A stretch of DNA of 64,000 nt, taken from positions 32,361,058 through 32,425,057 of the forward strand of contig CM047426.1 of the NCBI GenBank assembly GCA_026168455.1, in the 5' to 3' direction. A program made the position numbers and the translations under genes. The notes under the pieces are model-generated. The model searched no databases. It saw only the letters and a list, made by a program, of their open reading frames with translations, and was not told the origin of the DNA. Position 1 is the stretch's first letter. Every line of letters starts with the position of its first letter. The stretch is from Theocolax elegans (Eukaryota > Arthropoda > Insecta > Hymenoptera > Cerocephalidae). Positions 38,115-51,770 of this stretch are shown here, in pieces.

Positions 38115-41100
38115 TTAATCGTCCATAGTTATCTCTTCTTTTAGTATGAGATCATAGATGCCCTAAAAAAAGCATAAGTACTCACATATTATCGTTGTAT
38201 ATATAAAAACAAATTATAAGCCAACTAACCATGACATTCGTAAATGCATAACCAATTTGTCCATTTTTTAGATAAGATTCCATGAAATCAGTAATAAAAT
38301 GTATTTCACTTCCAAGTTGCAAGACACTTGCTCGAACGACAACAAAATAAAATATAGGTATTAATTCATCTGCAGGTAATTCATATTTTTCCAATCTTTT
38401 TTGTATGGCCTACAATTGTTTATAAAATGGACAAATTAAAAATAATATTAAATATCACTTTAATATTAAAGTAATAATGCAATTACCTGTTCAATTTGGT
38501 AATGTGTATTTCTAATTACTATTAATTTTTCTACTGCTGAAAAAGTTGTTTTCAGTTGTTGTAACGTTTCTATGGCTTCATTAAGAAACTTGTCATTTTC
38601 GGATGTATCAAAATTTTTCCAAAATTTCCTACAAACATTGTTTTTATTGAAATTTCGTATGTCAATATATTAAGTAACTATCGACTTACTGGTCAATGCC
38701 TAAAAATGCTAATAATGTATTGTTAGGCTGTTTGTTCCACTTGATTAGTCGTTGCCAGTAAGCATCGTCCGTCTTTTTATTGTGAAGAGCATACAGTACA
38801 AATAAGGCGGAATAAACTCGCGGCAGTAAGATTGGATGAAGTATTGCAGCTGCACTTATAACTATTCTAAAAATTAAAAAATAATTTAGTTATTATTAAA
38901 TATATATTGTGCTTTGTTATATTTTTTAACATACAAATTATACTATTAATGATAATAATAATATTTAATTGGTATTTGGATTTTTAAGATATCGTAATAT
39001 TAAATTTAGGTTAATTAATAGATGTCAAGGGGCGCGTGTCGCGCACCCGAGGCAAGTATGGGTACGCGGCACTAGCCCTATATACAGCTAAAACAAACCT
39101 TTAATTTTTACTTTCTTAATTTTTTAATGTACATCTTTTCGTATTAAACGTCAATGAAAAAAATGAGCAAGAAAAAGCTATCTAACAATTTAGTTTTATG
39201 AATAATTAATTAATACTTATGTGCACTTGCGCTTTAATATTTCAAATATAAAACTACATATTTCATCATTAAATCATGTAAAACACGTACTCTTCGCTGG
39301 ATTCATCGTCATCGTTATCAGATTTAAGTATACATTGATCACCAGCGGCTTTTGGAAGTGCAGGGAAAAGTTGGGTAACGACCTCGTAGATCCTCGTTGT
39401 GATACTCGTAAGTTCTGATACTGCATGTTTCAGTAGACGTGGATGTACACGAACACCACCGTACGTTGCCGTATAAACTGTTGCAAGCTCGATTAACAAA
39501 GTACCAAGAGGGTGATGAGGACTTTCGAAGGCGCGTCTGAGATACTTGTGGATTTGTTTGTAGACGGGAAGAGTCAGCTTTTCATTACCAAAATAGAAGA
39601 TTTTATGCAAATAATCGTTACTGGTTTCCATGTCTTTGCTGTCCTGTAGGTTTAGAGACGACTTAAGGCAGATGCTGTTATTACCATTGAAATACTGACG
39701 TTTTTGTTGACATCGTTGGGATCTGGAGATTATAACAGCAATGTTTTGCCAAAGTTTTTGAGTTTCAAGTTGGCGAACAGATCCATTCTTTGAGTTTGAG
39801 GTAGGTTCAAGTATACCAAGTTGCTGATTAAATTGCCGAAATATTGCTTTCCATTTTTGATCTGGAGATGCGCAAAGTTTACCAAAAGAGCTGCCACAGT
39901 AAAGATATATTCTAATCAAATTTATATTAACTTAAAATGTTATTTTGATGTACACGAGTTTCAAAATTAAAGTAATTTATTTTTCTAAATATAAATATGT
40001 CATTTCAATATGTTTTCAAATAAATTTCATTTTAATAATTTCACTGGAATATTTTTATAGCACAATAGGCTCTTTCTGTGGCAATGCAAATTGTTTGATA
40101 GAGAAAGAACAATAATGTTAAAAGATCTCAAAAGGCAAAACGTCTTTCTACCGAATAAAGCGACGTCTGTATTGCAAAACATAAATGTCAAGATAAGTAA
40201 TATCCTGTATAAGTTTTTCAAAAAATGTGGCTTACTAATTTAAAAATGTATTGATACAATTGTAAAACCATTTTATTTGAATGTATATGATAATGTTGAT
40301 AGCTAAAACCCTCGTTAGAGGTTGAAAAGCTCAATAAAAAAAATAGGCTCTTACATGCCGTGTAACGGTGCGCACATTTGGTCCTGATATGGTATGATAT
40401 GATATGGTAAGACAAATCGAAAATGGTACCTATGCTATGGCCTTATTGAATCCCAAATTTTATAAAAATAGTAAAATATTAATATTAAACTCTCTATATA
40501 ATACTTAACTTGTAAAAAATATATTCTACAAGTTTATCTTTTTATACAATTTGATGAAATAGTTTAATAATTAATTGTATTATTAATATAAAATATATAA
40601 GGTAAACATTATTTACAAATTCTGACCATAAAGTAATTTGTAGATAAATATTTTAGTATCTCCTTAGATGAGATATATTGGCAGTATTATAAATAATTAG
40701 AAAGATTGGATGGATTTCGGTGACTAAGAGACAAAAAAAATATAACTACATATTTAATTTAAAAACAAAAAATATTATATTTTTTATTAAAAAACTACTA
40801 AGGATTTTACGTTGCCCATGTTTAATAAATAATAAATAGCAAAACTATGGTACTCGTATTTACTCTGTAATTACTTTTAATTTTAATTATATAAATTAGG
40901 GTTAGAATTAATGAAAAAGTTTAGGGCTACATTAACCCTGATATCACATTACATTCTTATTTTACCATACAATGACCGGATTTGATACTTGCATTTCTAC
41001 ATAGAAATCTCGGAGCCTCGTCGTGCGCCGTTACACGCAACCGCGTTAGGAACTAATGTTTATTTTGTAGCTACAAATCTGACCCTGATAAACGCCTCGA

Positions 41101-43158
41101 ACATGGTTTCGATCGGATTTTTACGGGACACCCTTACTACCAATATGTGGGTGATATATATTACATTACCTTTTTCTCTACTACTGGAAAATTTTCGTGT
41201 GAAACTATTCTAAAAGGTTTTATGAAGTGTGCAACAGTTTTATATAGTTATATATAGTTAATAACAATTTTAAATAGTTAAAATTTGAATGAGTATTATA
41301 GTTGTTCACAATGTGTTATAAACAATTGTATACAGTTATACCCAATTATACACAATCTTTTACAAATAATGCTCTTTTAATAGTCCATAAACTTTATATT
41401 TATCTATGGATTCATAAGTGCAATAAACTATATATAACCGTTAGAATTATTCGTAATTTCACTTTAATATTTTTTTCTTAAGGCTAGTAAGTACTGAAGT
41501 TTTCACCAAAAGTTACTAAAATATCCATTTTACTAGAGAGTATTTTTGGAACTTTTCTTTACACGAAGGAAATGCGTGTATATCAAAATATTTTGTTTAT
41601 TTCTATTCACATTTTATGTTATCCTTAATTTTTCTTTTAAATTATTCTTTTATACCAATTTTTTTTAACTCATAATCATCATACTTTACATTTAATGGTT
41701 TCTTTCACTTGAAAATTTACAAGCGCAATTATTAATTTTTTACTATTCTTATGTTTATCTAAGATTATTTTTTATACAAGTTGCATTAAATTTATTTCGT
41801 ATTTTTCAGTACCCTGTAGCCTTAATTAATCAATTATGTAATTAAATATTATTGAATTTTTATAAAATAACGTACGGTGGTTCTTGCTTTGATTTTTCAT
41901 TTGGTTTATTGTTAATATGAAGAGTAGCCGTCACTTTAACACCTTCATTCCAAGCACCTGAAAAGTTTCCTTCTAGAGTTTCATTGTTACAAAATGTGAG
42001 TATTCCTTTCCCGCCGAACACACCGACAGATTTAAATTCGCCGTCGTAATGAGTACCATCTTCAAGTACCATGATTCCATGGCCCTAAAATAATGAAAGT
42101 AGAAAATGAATATGAGCAAAATAGATGATGAGTGATAAGATGTGTGATTGTAATTACCGTAAATACATCTTGAACAAATGATCCTTCATAATATATACCA
42201 TCAAGTGTTACAATTAATCCATTGCCATGTTTCGTATTATTATTCCAAGAACCTAAATATTTTTCTCCTGCAAAATTGTTATGAATTTATTTACACTTAA
42301 ATCAATCAATGTTAAATATTCTAAAATTCTAAAATTATTATTATACCTGTTTTTATATCGTCCATAACACCATATCCTTGCTTTACTCCACCATACCATT
42401 CTCCAATATATACAGACGCTACAGATGCCATAAAATGTCCTTCTTTTTTCATTCCATGTCCATGTGGTAAACCATCTTTAAAGTATCCTTCATATACATC
42501 GCCATTTATGTAACTGTAATAATAATAAGTTATTGAAGAATGTGAATTTATCTTTAATGTTTTTAACATTGAGAATTATATAGTAAGGGGCTTTTTCTTA
42601 CATATCGATCTTTAAAAACCATTCTGATTATACAATAGAATTATGTTTTTTAATTTTAAAACGAATATTTTATAAAGTTAACCTATTTATGTAAAAGTTA
42701 TGCATTTCAATCTATTACGAAAAACTTTGATTTTTAATGTATTTTTCATTATTTTCATGGGATTTGTAAAATAAAAGTTTTGTAATTTTCAGATGAACAT
42801 TTTTTCTTATTAAATTTTTACGTAGGAATGATAAATTTCTATTTATTGCAAAAAAACATGTTTTGTGAAGCTTTTATGATTTTCACCAATTTTATACGTT
42901 CATTTTTCAAAATATTGTCCTGATCTATAAGTTACATAATTTTAAGACAAGTATTTCGTCCATCTAATGTTTTACGTAGGAACGATAAATTTTGCAATTA
43001 TCTACAAAATAGAATTTAATGAAATCTAAAAAAGTCAAATAATTGAATAGTTTTTTTAGTAATATAGCTGGAAATAGGACCATATATTTGCAATATTATG
43101 AGAAGAATATAAATTTCAGCAAAATAGATTAAAAACTGATCGAGTTCTCGCAATAATA

Positions 43159-43197
<39 letters not shown>

Positions 43198-46100
43198 TTT
43201 ATATAATGCCTTAAACGACATTAGGTCACATCATTTTTATTCGTCGATCATTTATGTTCGTCGATATACTTATATCAATTTTTAAGGTATCACACATTTT
43301 ACGATTATAAAAATACAAGGCACTCCCGTGTTACGATCGTGCCTTATTATATATTTTTAGAACAATTTTTATGCAATATAAAATATGCAAGAGGGGCCTT
43401 ACTTACTTATTGAACGTTGTAACGTTTCAAAATAAAAGTAAAAAAAAAATTTCATACGATTTGATATTGTGAACATAAGAGTAATAAATTATTTTGACAA
43501 CGTTTTAAAAACGTTCTAAAAACATTTTAAAAAAGTTAAAAAAAGCTTTTCACGTTCTGACACTAAGTGGTACGCAATTTATCTCGCAAATGGCTAAGTA
43601 TTATTCAACATTGATATATGAGGTGCATTTGTTTTAAATCAAATATGTAAATAACCGCAGCATTAATGTAGTAGTTTGTGTAGGTGTAAAACGACTGTAA
43701 CTAATGTAAGACAGGTGGCATATTAGGCGATATCTTAAATATGGGTATAAAAACGACGTTTAATCATTTTTTAAATCTTTTTAAAAACGTTTTTTCAACG
43801 TTTTCAAAACGTTTTTAGAATGTTCTTAAAACGTTTTAAAAACGATTTAAAAACGTTATAATTTAATACTCTTATGTACTCAATATCGTTTTGAAAACGT
43901 TTTTTTTACTTTTATTTTGAAACATTTAAACTTTCGAACGTTTTAAAAACGTTTTAAGAACGTTTCGTGCTGTTCGGGAAGTATGTATTACGATGACATT
44001 AAATTTATTTTTTATAGTGTTATAAGATACCAATTTGTTAATTATGTATTACTTATCTTGTTATATTAAATGTTGCAAGATACAGGTACCTTTCATATTA
44101 TAGTCATAATTTGTAGTAAATATAGTAAATTTGAAGGACTATTCTAAAAAACAATGTCAATTTGCAAGTTTTGTTAATTAATTAAAATGTATTTAAATAC
44201 TTACTTCATAATACCTAATCCATTTTGTTGACCATCTTTCCATTGACCTTCATAAACACCTTGAGTTGGCATTTCCATTCGGCCCGTTCCATGTATAGCA
44301 CCTCTATGAAATTGTCCAATATACATTCGATTATCAGCCCACTCTAATTTTCCGGAACCATGCAATTTTCCGTTCATCCATTGTCCTTCAAATAATAATA
44401 CATTATACATTTTAATTATTTGACGCCCATACTGAAAAATTACTAATATATGTAGGTTTTATCTAATAATATATAGTATGACAAGTATTTATGCTACGTT
44501 AAGTTTAAGAAAATTACTAAATTAGTTAAAAAAAAGCATTTATTCATAATTTGATAATTTTTTTTTCTTCAAAAATGTTTTTCTATTTAAGCTTTTTCAT
44601 ACCCTGTTAAGGTTTATATAGTTGTTTTCTTCAAAATAATGAGTTGTACTACAAATTGTACAGAATTTTTATGTTTAAAATTACTTAAAATATACGATAA
44701 AAAATAATTAAATAAGGAGGTCAATCAATATACATCGAAAAATCCAATCGACCACGAAGATAATGGAACAAATACGGAATCTACTGACTATTTTTAAAAA
44801 GCCAAATATATCTAGTAGAATTCAAACCATTCTATGGTTACTTGAAGACAGTTTCTGATTATTAATTACAAAGTTATTGGTAATTTTGGGTTAAACAGAT
44901 AGTTTTTGGCTAAAAAACGTTTCATAAATGCTTGATAATAACTAAATTATATAGCTAAAAATCTAAAAATAATTTCTACATGATGTGAAATGATACTAAA
45001 GAACCTTATAGAGCAAGTTTTTTTTTAATAATTAATGTTTCATGTTTTCAAAATATCAATTTTTTGAAAAATGTTAATTTATTGTTTAAAAAATAAATAG
45101 CGATACCGATTTTTGGGTTTCCTATTTTAAAAATTACGATATTTTAGAAATTAATTATTTTAATTTAATATTTGTATTTACCAGTATAAATGGCATCTTT
45201 GTAAACTGGATGTTTTATAAATGAAAAAGAACCAGTTCTAATCTGTGGAGGCATATGACTAGTAGATCTCTGTAGAGTATGTTTTATTGCTGTTTGTAAA
45301 GCATGAAACCATTCACTCCGATCAGCAGCTGTTGGAGTGTACAATACAAAACTATCTTCGGGCGTAGTAATCGATATGGCGTTCTAAAATAATTATATAT
45401 TAGACCAATTTTCATTTTTTGGTAAAAACTTTAACAGCATATAAAAGTACAATAAAAACATACTTGTAAAGTGTCAGAGTCAGACAAAAATTCAACCCAT
45501 AACAATGGTAAAAGGTGAGCAGTATATGTTGTACCCGTAATATGAATAAATACATCAGTCAGAAGAATAAACCAGTGAGATGAAAATCTACTAGAGTTAA
45601 ATAAAGAAATGTGATGAGTACGAGATTCTCTAATTAATCTTCTCTCGGGAGACCTAAAATTCTCGACGATTTTGCCAGATCCTTCCCAAAAGCATTTTGT
45701 CATTTCTGCTTCTTGTATTCGTTTTGTTTGATCTTTTGAAATCATTTCCCATTTACTCAAAGCATCTTGCAATTTTTCTGTCCCAGTAATCGCTTTATTT
45801 AATTCTATCAATTTTTTTATTGTATTTATATACCTATAAATGTTTATATTAATCTATTGTATAGTATACATATTAAATCAATAACTATTTTAAACATAAT
45901 ATATTGGTACACAAACTTACCTGTTTATTTGTTGTAGAGGATGTTGCAGAACATATGAGATAATAATTTCATTTGTTATATTTGCATCTTTACTTTTAAT
46001 TTTATCTTTAAACATAACCAGTAGTATTTTAACTACATCAATAACCTTGGCTATTTGTGCAAATCCTCCGAAAGCAATTATATCACATATTGAATTTAAA

Positions 46101-48986
46101 TAAGATTTATAGATAAAAATAAGTTCTTCAACATTTGCAATAATCGCAACTTCATATGCTTCATTCACGCAGTTATAGTAATCCCATAAACTTCGAACAT
46201 TTAAAGCATGAACACTTAATAGCTCACTGTAACATTGACACAAAGTATCATAAACATTCAACTCGCAAGTAGCTCCACCTTTTTTCTGAAAAGGTAGTAT
46301 CAGGTTTTGATAAACGTATAATATTTCATCTAAAAATATTTGTTCTTCTATCAGAATATCAGACTTAATGCTAACAGATTCATTTGTCACTATACAGCAA
46401 CTAAAAGAATTAGAACAGAAAATGTTTTTAAGACTGCGATCTTTTAATTCAGGTACTTCTAAAGTTGACATCACTCCAGAAGATCTGAAATTAATTATTA
46501 ATAAAATATATTTAATGTATTATAATCTTGTATTATAATTATGTTTACAGATGAGTACCTGTGCTTTCCCATTAAAAACATTTTTTTATCCATCATTATC
46601 AAACTATGATCAGTACCAGCTGCAATGTCTTTAGCTCTTTCATTAGGTAAAAGTTGAATAAAAAAATTTGAAGAAAACAACTGTGGTGATTTTTGATCAA
46701 CTTGAGAACAATGTGCTACTTGCATAAAATTGTTTCTACCCCATGCAAAAACTCTACCATCCAGTGTAAGAGCCAATGTGTGATAGGCTCCACAAACCAC
46801 TTTTTTGACACCACAATGATTTAGCATTATTACTTCATGTGGTCTTGGTCTAGTAATAATATCGCCAACACCGAGTTGTCCATATTTTACATCACCCCAA
46901 CTCCATAGTTCTGTTAAGAATGTACTATTGCCAGTTCGAATTAACAAATTGATTCTCTCACTCAAATGGTTTAGATCTAATTCTTGTTCAGAAGAACCTG
47001 CACTAGATGACCAAGGAAATTCTTCGCAATGCATACTATTTATTAAACTGCCAGCAGTTCTTTTTGATTCCTCGCTTTCTAGCTCATCAAAGTTATCACA
47101 TATATCGCCTTTTACATCATTTGCATCTGAACTACCACTAACATGTCTTGATAATGTCGCGACTTTGTCTCCTACTGTTTTAACTCCTTCATAAACTAAA
47201 TTGGCCATATTTGAAACATTTTGTTTAAGAAGACTTGCAGGATTGTCAATTGTATCCATTTGCATCTCTTCTTTTGCACTACCATAAGAGGAAACCCAAG
47301 ATAATTGCCTAGTAAGAAATTGTCTTGCAGCTTCTGTATTTATTAATATTACATTCTTTTTTGCTTCTTTATCAGACTCAGATTCTTCATTTGCACATAT
47401 TTCCCCATTTACAACTGAATTCACAGAATTCATTATTATTTTTTCATCATTAACAGTATGAAACACATCTTCTTTGCTTGCACTTGAGACAGCACTTATC
47501 GAATTTGTTGAGTGAGCTTCACTAAAATGTTGAGCATCTACATCCATAGGACCAGTTTCTGAAGATGTTAAACTCATAGGACTTGGTATAACATTTATGA
47601 GGCACTGTGAGCATGATTTGACAAAAACTTCCTCTACGTCATTTTCACTATCTGTATCATTTTTTGTTAAAGTAGATGTTTTTCTTACTAGAACTACATA
47701 AAAATTAGATCCACATGCAAAATCCAAAACTACACGTCCATCAAAAAAAAATACTTTCTTTGGTTCCTGAGATTTAATGTCAATTTGCGGTAAATCACCA
47801 CTTGCCCATAACTGACCATTTTCTGTTACAAACAAAGCTGAATTATCATTTACTGCTATTGCTGATACTTTGGCATTTTCATTATCCTGTTTACATCTAA
47901 AATAAGATAATATTATAACATAACAAAAAATAACACAGAAACAAATTTTTTATACATAAAGAAAATGCAAATTATTATTATTTTATTTGTTTAAGATTGT
48001 TTTATATTATAAAAATATAATTAATATTCAATGTCGTATCAACAAAAACAAAAAATTATCAGTGCATTCATAACAAAATAATTAAAATGAGAAAAATATA
48101 CAATAAAATATGTTTATTCAAATTAATTTTTAAAACAATAATTATATCTTTGATTTAAACTGTTAAATAATAATTAAAGATGATTAACAAAATTTAGAAA
48201 AAAATAAAAAACAGGGAATTGACATATAAAATGCAGAAATTGGTGTATTCTTATTCGAAACAAGAATATATTCATACATAAGTATATATAGTGTTAAACA
48301 GTAAAATATGATATAAGTGTGTAAGTATATTAATTTAAGAGTCAATATTATACAAGTATATGCTTATTGAGTATTAATTATTTAATTATTTATTTAAAGT
48401 AAGAATTGACTTGTTTTCTCAATTTATTATTATTGCATATTTAATTAACTTTGTATTAAGTATATTAGTTTTATGAACAATCGGCTATTACATCTATATA
48501 GAATTACAAATATTAGTTATTACATAAATATATAACGTAAAATAAAATAAAAGAAAATATAAAAATAATTTTTAAATAAATTTGTGTGAAAGGTACATAC
48601 CCATGGTTACAAAATTTAACATCCTCTTTAAGAATAATGGTATCAACCACACTGAGGTCGCTTGGATTAAGTTTTTGAACATATCCATCAGTAGTGATGA
48701 TAAAGATATGTTCATTATTGCCAGCTATATCATTTGCGCTAAGCTGACTCTTCTTAAAGGATATTGATGGTGGTGATTGTTCAAACCCAGGAAGAACTTC
48801 ACCAAAGTACAAACAAGAGGTCGTTGTTGCAAAAAAGACATAATCTTTGACGTTAAGAAGTTTACTAATGGTACCATCAAGAGAATCTTGAAAATGAAGG
48901 TCGAGTTTATCAGCACCACGCCAAAGATGTATCAAATCTTCGTCACCCTCTTGATCCATTGCCGAGGGTTGCCCCGAGGAAGACAT
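38115..48986 (-). CDS. ALS2: ALS2 (alsin), Rab5/Rac guanine nucleotide exchange factor
   Basis: Fourteen coding exons (minus): 48986-48601, 47896-46559, 46484-45921, 45833-45464, 45383-45182, 44385-44205, 42513-42347, 42267-42158, 42084-41876, 39911-39291, 38866-38690, 38628-38487, 38409-38230, 38162-38115; 4695 nt, 1564 residues against about 1650 in vertebrates. Domain order matches alsin: an RCC1-like region (ELWSWGDVKYGQLGVGD, GAYHTLALTLDGRVFAWG) to about residue 570; DH/PH about 575-950; MORN repeats about 955-1170 (LFEGQW-type, e.g. HGSGKLEWADNRMYIGQF and YEGYFKDGLPHGHGM); a linker with SPDQKWKAIF; and a C-terminal VPS9 domain (LPRVYSALFVLYAL, NKQPNNTLLAFLGI, ELPADELIPIFYFVVVRA). VPS9 activates Rab5 on endosomes. 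A long Ser/Asp-rich insert (residues about 180-420) interrupts the RCC1-like part. Exon 44385 uses an acceptor ending GAAG; the alternative at 44431 gives a stop. Confidence 0.95.
43159..43193. repeat. (TA)n microsatellite in an ALS2 intron
   Basis: Uninterrupted TA dinucleotide run. Confidence 0.8.
43410..43975. repeat. Fold-back repeat with AACGTTTT motifs in an ALS2 intron
   Basis: The left arm (GTTTCAAAATAAAAGTAAAA at about 43425, then AACATAAGAGTA, then AACGTTTTAAAAACGTT units) is mirrored on the right (AATACTCTTATGT near 43868, TTTTACTTTTATTTTGAAAC near 43905). Short units AACGTTTTAAAA/TTTTAAAACGTT recur within both arms. It sits in the intron between exons 44385-44205 and 42513-42347. 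Looks like a non-autonomous fold-back element; no target duplication was identified. Confidence 0.65.
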
Positions 48987-49929
48987 AACCTCGCGAGCGA
49001 CCTTCTGTTAGCTACTCTTCCAGTTGGCTTTGTTTTGCAACAGTTCTTTGTCATGTTATTATTGACGATATCTTTGAGCCCGTCACGCTCGATCGCTTAA
49101 TCAGTTGGGCGTCGCACGAGAGCATCGTTTCAATGAACGAAAAAAAAATAATAACAAGCACACACACACATAGACTCGCGACACCACACACACTTGTAGC
49201 TTTATCTCGCAAAATCGCACTGTCGGCTGTCGCAAGCTCTTTCGTATTCGAATTATGAGTTACGAGTTACGACTGTGTAAATGGCTTCAACTATCCTACA
49301 AGTTACAATACACAGTCATGAAATGGAATAGTTAATTTTATAAGTATGAATAAAGTGTATAAGTGAGAGGCGTCGCGAATCGAACGTTGCGTATGATATT
49401 TTGCGAAAGAGAAATAATAGTATTAGTATATTGCATACTTATAGACGTATATCAGTATATAAGGTTTTAGGAATGTGGATATATCACTCTGCCTCACTGC
49501 CATGCGTATAGTAACCGTGGTATACTTAATACTTATACTGTATACAGCCTATGCTCTATACTATAGTATATATATATATATATTACCTTTACTAATTCAC
49601 AACACGGGTGTGATAGGTGGGGGATATTTAAAAGTCGTGTTTTTAATTTTTAGATGAAACGTAAGCTCGTTAGCTGATTATTGAAATTAACTTTGATTTT
49701 TCGTATTCTCTGCTAAAGCGAGAGTGTTTTATAGATAAAGGAATGTACCTGACTTATTAATATAATTTATGTTGAAATAAATTTTGAATATCTCTAATAA
49801 TCACTAAAGAATATGCATTAATTAGGCAAATTATATATAAAATCAAAAATATAAAATAGACAATTAATGCACTACAAGTTATTGCAATTGAACAAATAAT
49901 TTATAAATTTATTTATAATTTTTGTAGTT
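48987..49929. other. ALS2 promoter side, no gene
   Basis: Upstream of the minus-strand ALS2 start. The first ~250 bp are less AT-rich and probably hold the ALS2 leader. The rest is AT-rich up to the stop codon of the next minus-strand gene. Confidence 0.5.
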
Positions 49930-51567
49930 TCAATAGAGGGTATTTATTTTATGATCTACATCCCTTTCACTTTGACATACAAGATAAGTCAATGTTGAAG
50001 GCGAATTGCATCTTTTATTATTTTTTTTAATGCATCTTGACTTTGAAATGTCTTGATATAATGGTCTTGAGTAAAATTCTTCATCGCTCGATATACTGAC
50101 AGATGAACAAACACTTAGTTTTGACAAATGTTTCTTTAGATTCTATAAACAAAAATTTAAATTAATATAAAAATACTTGTAAATATTTGTTGTATAATTT
50201 CGCTTCGTTAATGCACTCACATATTGCTCATTTTCTTCTCTATATTTTGACTTATTTGCTTTTTTACCTGAACTATCCATTAAATATGTTAACAAGTGAT
50301 CTAAAACTTTTACTTCTTTACAATTTCTAACTGTTGATTCATTGTCCTCACTATATTTTTCTGTTTTAAGTTTTTTTTCTTGCAAATCTTCTATCAAGGT
50401 TTTTATTTTTTCAAAATTATTTATTTTTTCTATTATCTTTATTAAAATTTGAATTAAATCTTCTAAAAGCATTTCTGTTGATTGTTGTTCTCTATTTATT
50501 GAAACTTTTACTTCAGTTTCCTCATATTTTTTTTCTTTATCAGTTGCAGTTAAATTTTGAATTGCATTTGGTAGTTCATTTATAATTTTTATAGAGTGTG
50601 AGTATAAATTAGAAGTTTGTGGGATTATTTCATGATGAATAGTTACATTTGAGTTCTCTTCTTTGCAAAAATTTTCATTATAATCGCATGTAATAGGAAA
50701 TAATGTAATTTGTTTTTTCATGATATCTACAGTTTGTATACCTATGTCTATATTAGTAGAATCTTTGTTAATACAACTTTTTTCTGTAAATTGACTATTT
50801 GTTGTTATTGATTCACATTTTAAATTGGAATCATTTAATTTTTGTAAGTTATTAATAAAATTTTCTTTATTTTTATCTTCAAGGAATTTGTTAAAATCAG
50901 TTTCAGATATTTTAGCTTCTAATTTGAATGGGATACATTTTTTTTCTTTTTTAAATAACTTCTTCAATTTTGTAATAAAATTTGTTGTCTTTTGCTTTTT
51001 CCACACATTACTTACTGAACATTGAGATGTACAATTAGATAATATATTTCTACACATTTTTTCTTTTACTATGTCTATTATACTATTTGGTACTTGAATA
51101 ACAAAAGTTAATGGAGAAGTGTCAAAGTTATTATTTGATTTAACAACTTTTGTTGGTGTATCTTTACATGGCCTCATATTATCACATTCATTAAATGAAT
51201 TATTTTCATTATGCAAATTTGTTTTAAATTCTTGCAATACATCTGAAAAATTATTATAGTTGAACGATTGTAGCTGTTCAGTTGGTGATTTGAAATCATT
51301 TAGAGAATTTTGAGATGTTGCAAATAATTGACCTTCAGATTCTTTTTTTAAATCAATAAATAATTTTTCCATACAAAAAAGATGCTCTTGACACTCTTTA
51401 ACTTGTTGTAAAAATTTAATTTCAGTAGTACTTGGAGAGCTTAATACATCTGATTCTAAAAAGATAGTAAAAACTAACAAATGTTTACAAACACACATAT
51501 TACTAAAAACTAACAAACATTTTAATAAATAAGTATTTTACTATATACCTGTTATAGAATTTTCCAT
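49930..51567 (-). CDS. Unrecognised 488-residue protein, Asn/Lys/Glu-rich
   Basis: Exons 51567-51549 (19 nt, MENSIT), 51455-50221 and 50142-49930; 1467 nt, 488 residues. Phase is continuous and GT-AG sites are good. I do not recognise the family. The protein is hydrophilic, rich in Asn, Lys, Ser and Glu. A likely helix or coiled coil is near EDLIQILIKIIEKINNFEKI, and a basic patch near LKKLFKKEKK. A motif of the GIQTVD type (residues about 240) resembles short dynein light chain (LC8)-binding motifs, in which TQT is typical, so this is only suggestive. The tail is Ser-rich (SSVSISSDEEFYSRP). No membrane segment. It starts about 200 bp downstream of the DTWD1 stop, on the same strand. A fast-evolving cytoskeletal or centrosomal protein is one possibility; this is inference. 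Confidence 0.72.
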
Positions 51568-51770
51568 TATTAAATTTTGTTTTGATTTACTATTATCAAT
51601 AATAAAAATTAAATATTTTATAAATTAAAAATATTATTTTTAGCTATTTAAACATACATGGTTAAAAATTTTGATATGTCTTTTGTTTCAATGACAAGGT
51701 GGTAAACAAGCATGAAATTAACAAATTGTTTCGACAGTATATATAAATAATTTATTTTAGTATCACAGCA

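Noticed and set aside
40350..41135. Possible inverted-repeat pair CCGTGTAACGGTGCGCAC and GTGCGCCGTTACACG
   Set aside because: The arms are short, no matching outer ends or target duplication were found, so an element could not be supported.
44386..44431. Alternative ALS2 acceptor extending the exon upstream to 44431
   Set aside because: Joining to the previous exon at that acceptor gives an early stop; the GAAG acceptor at 44386 keeps the frame and the MORN repeat.
46928..47194. 88-codon plus-strand frame
   Set aside because: Antisense shadow of ALS2 exon 2.
49365..49395. tRNA B-box-like sequence (GTTCGATTCG on the minus strand)
   Set aside because: No matching A box, anticodon arm or acceptor stem could be folded around it.
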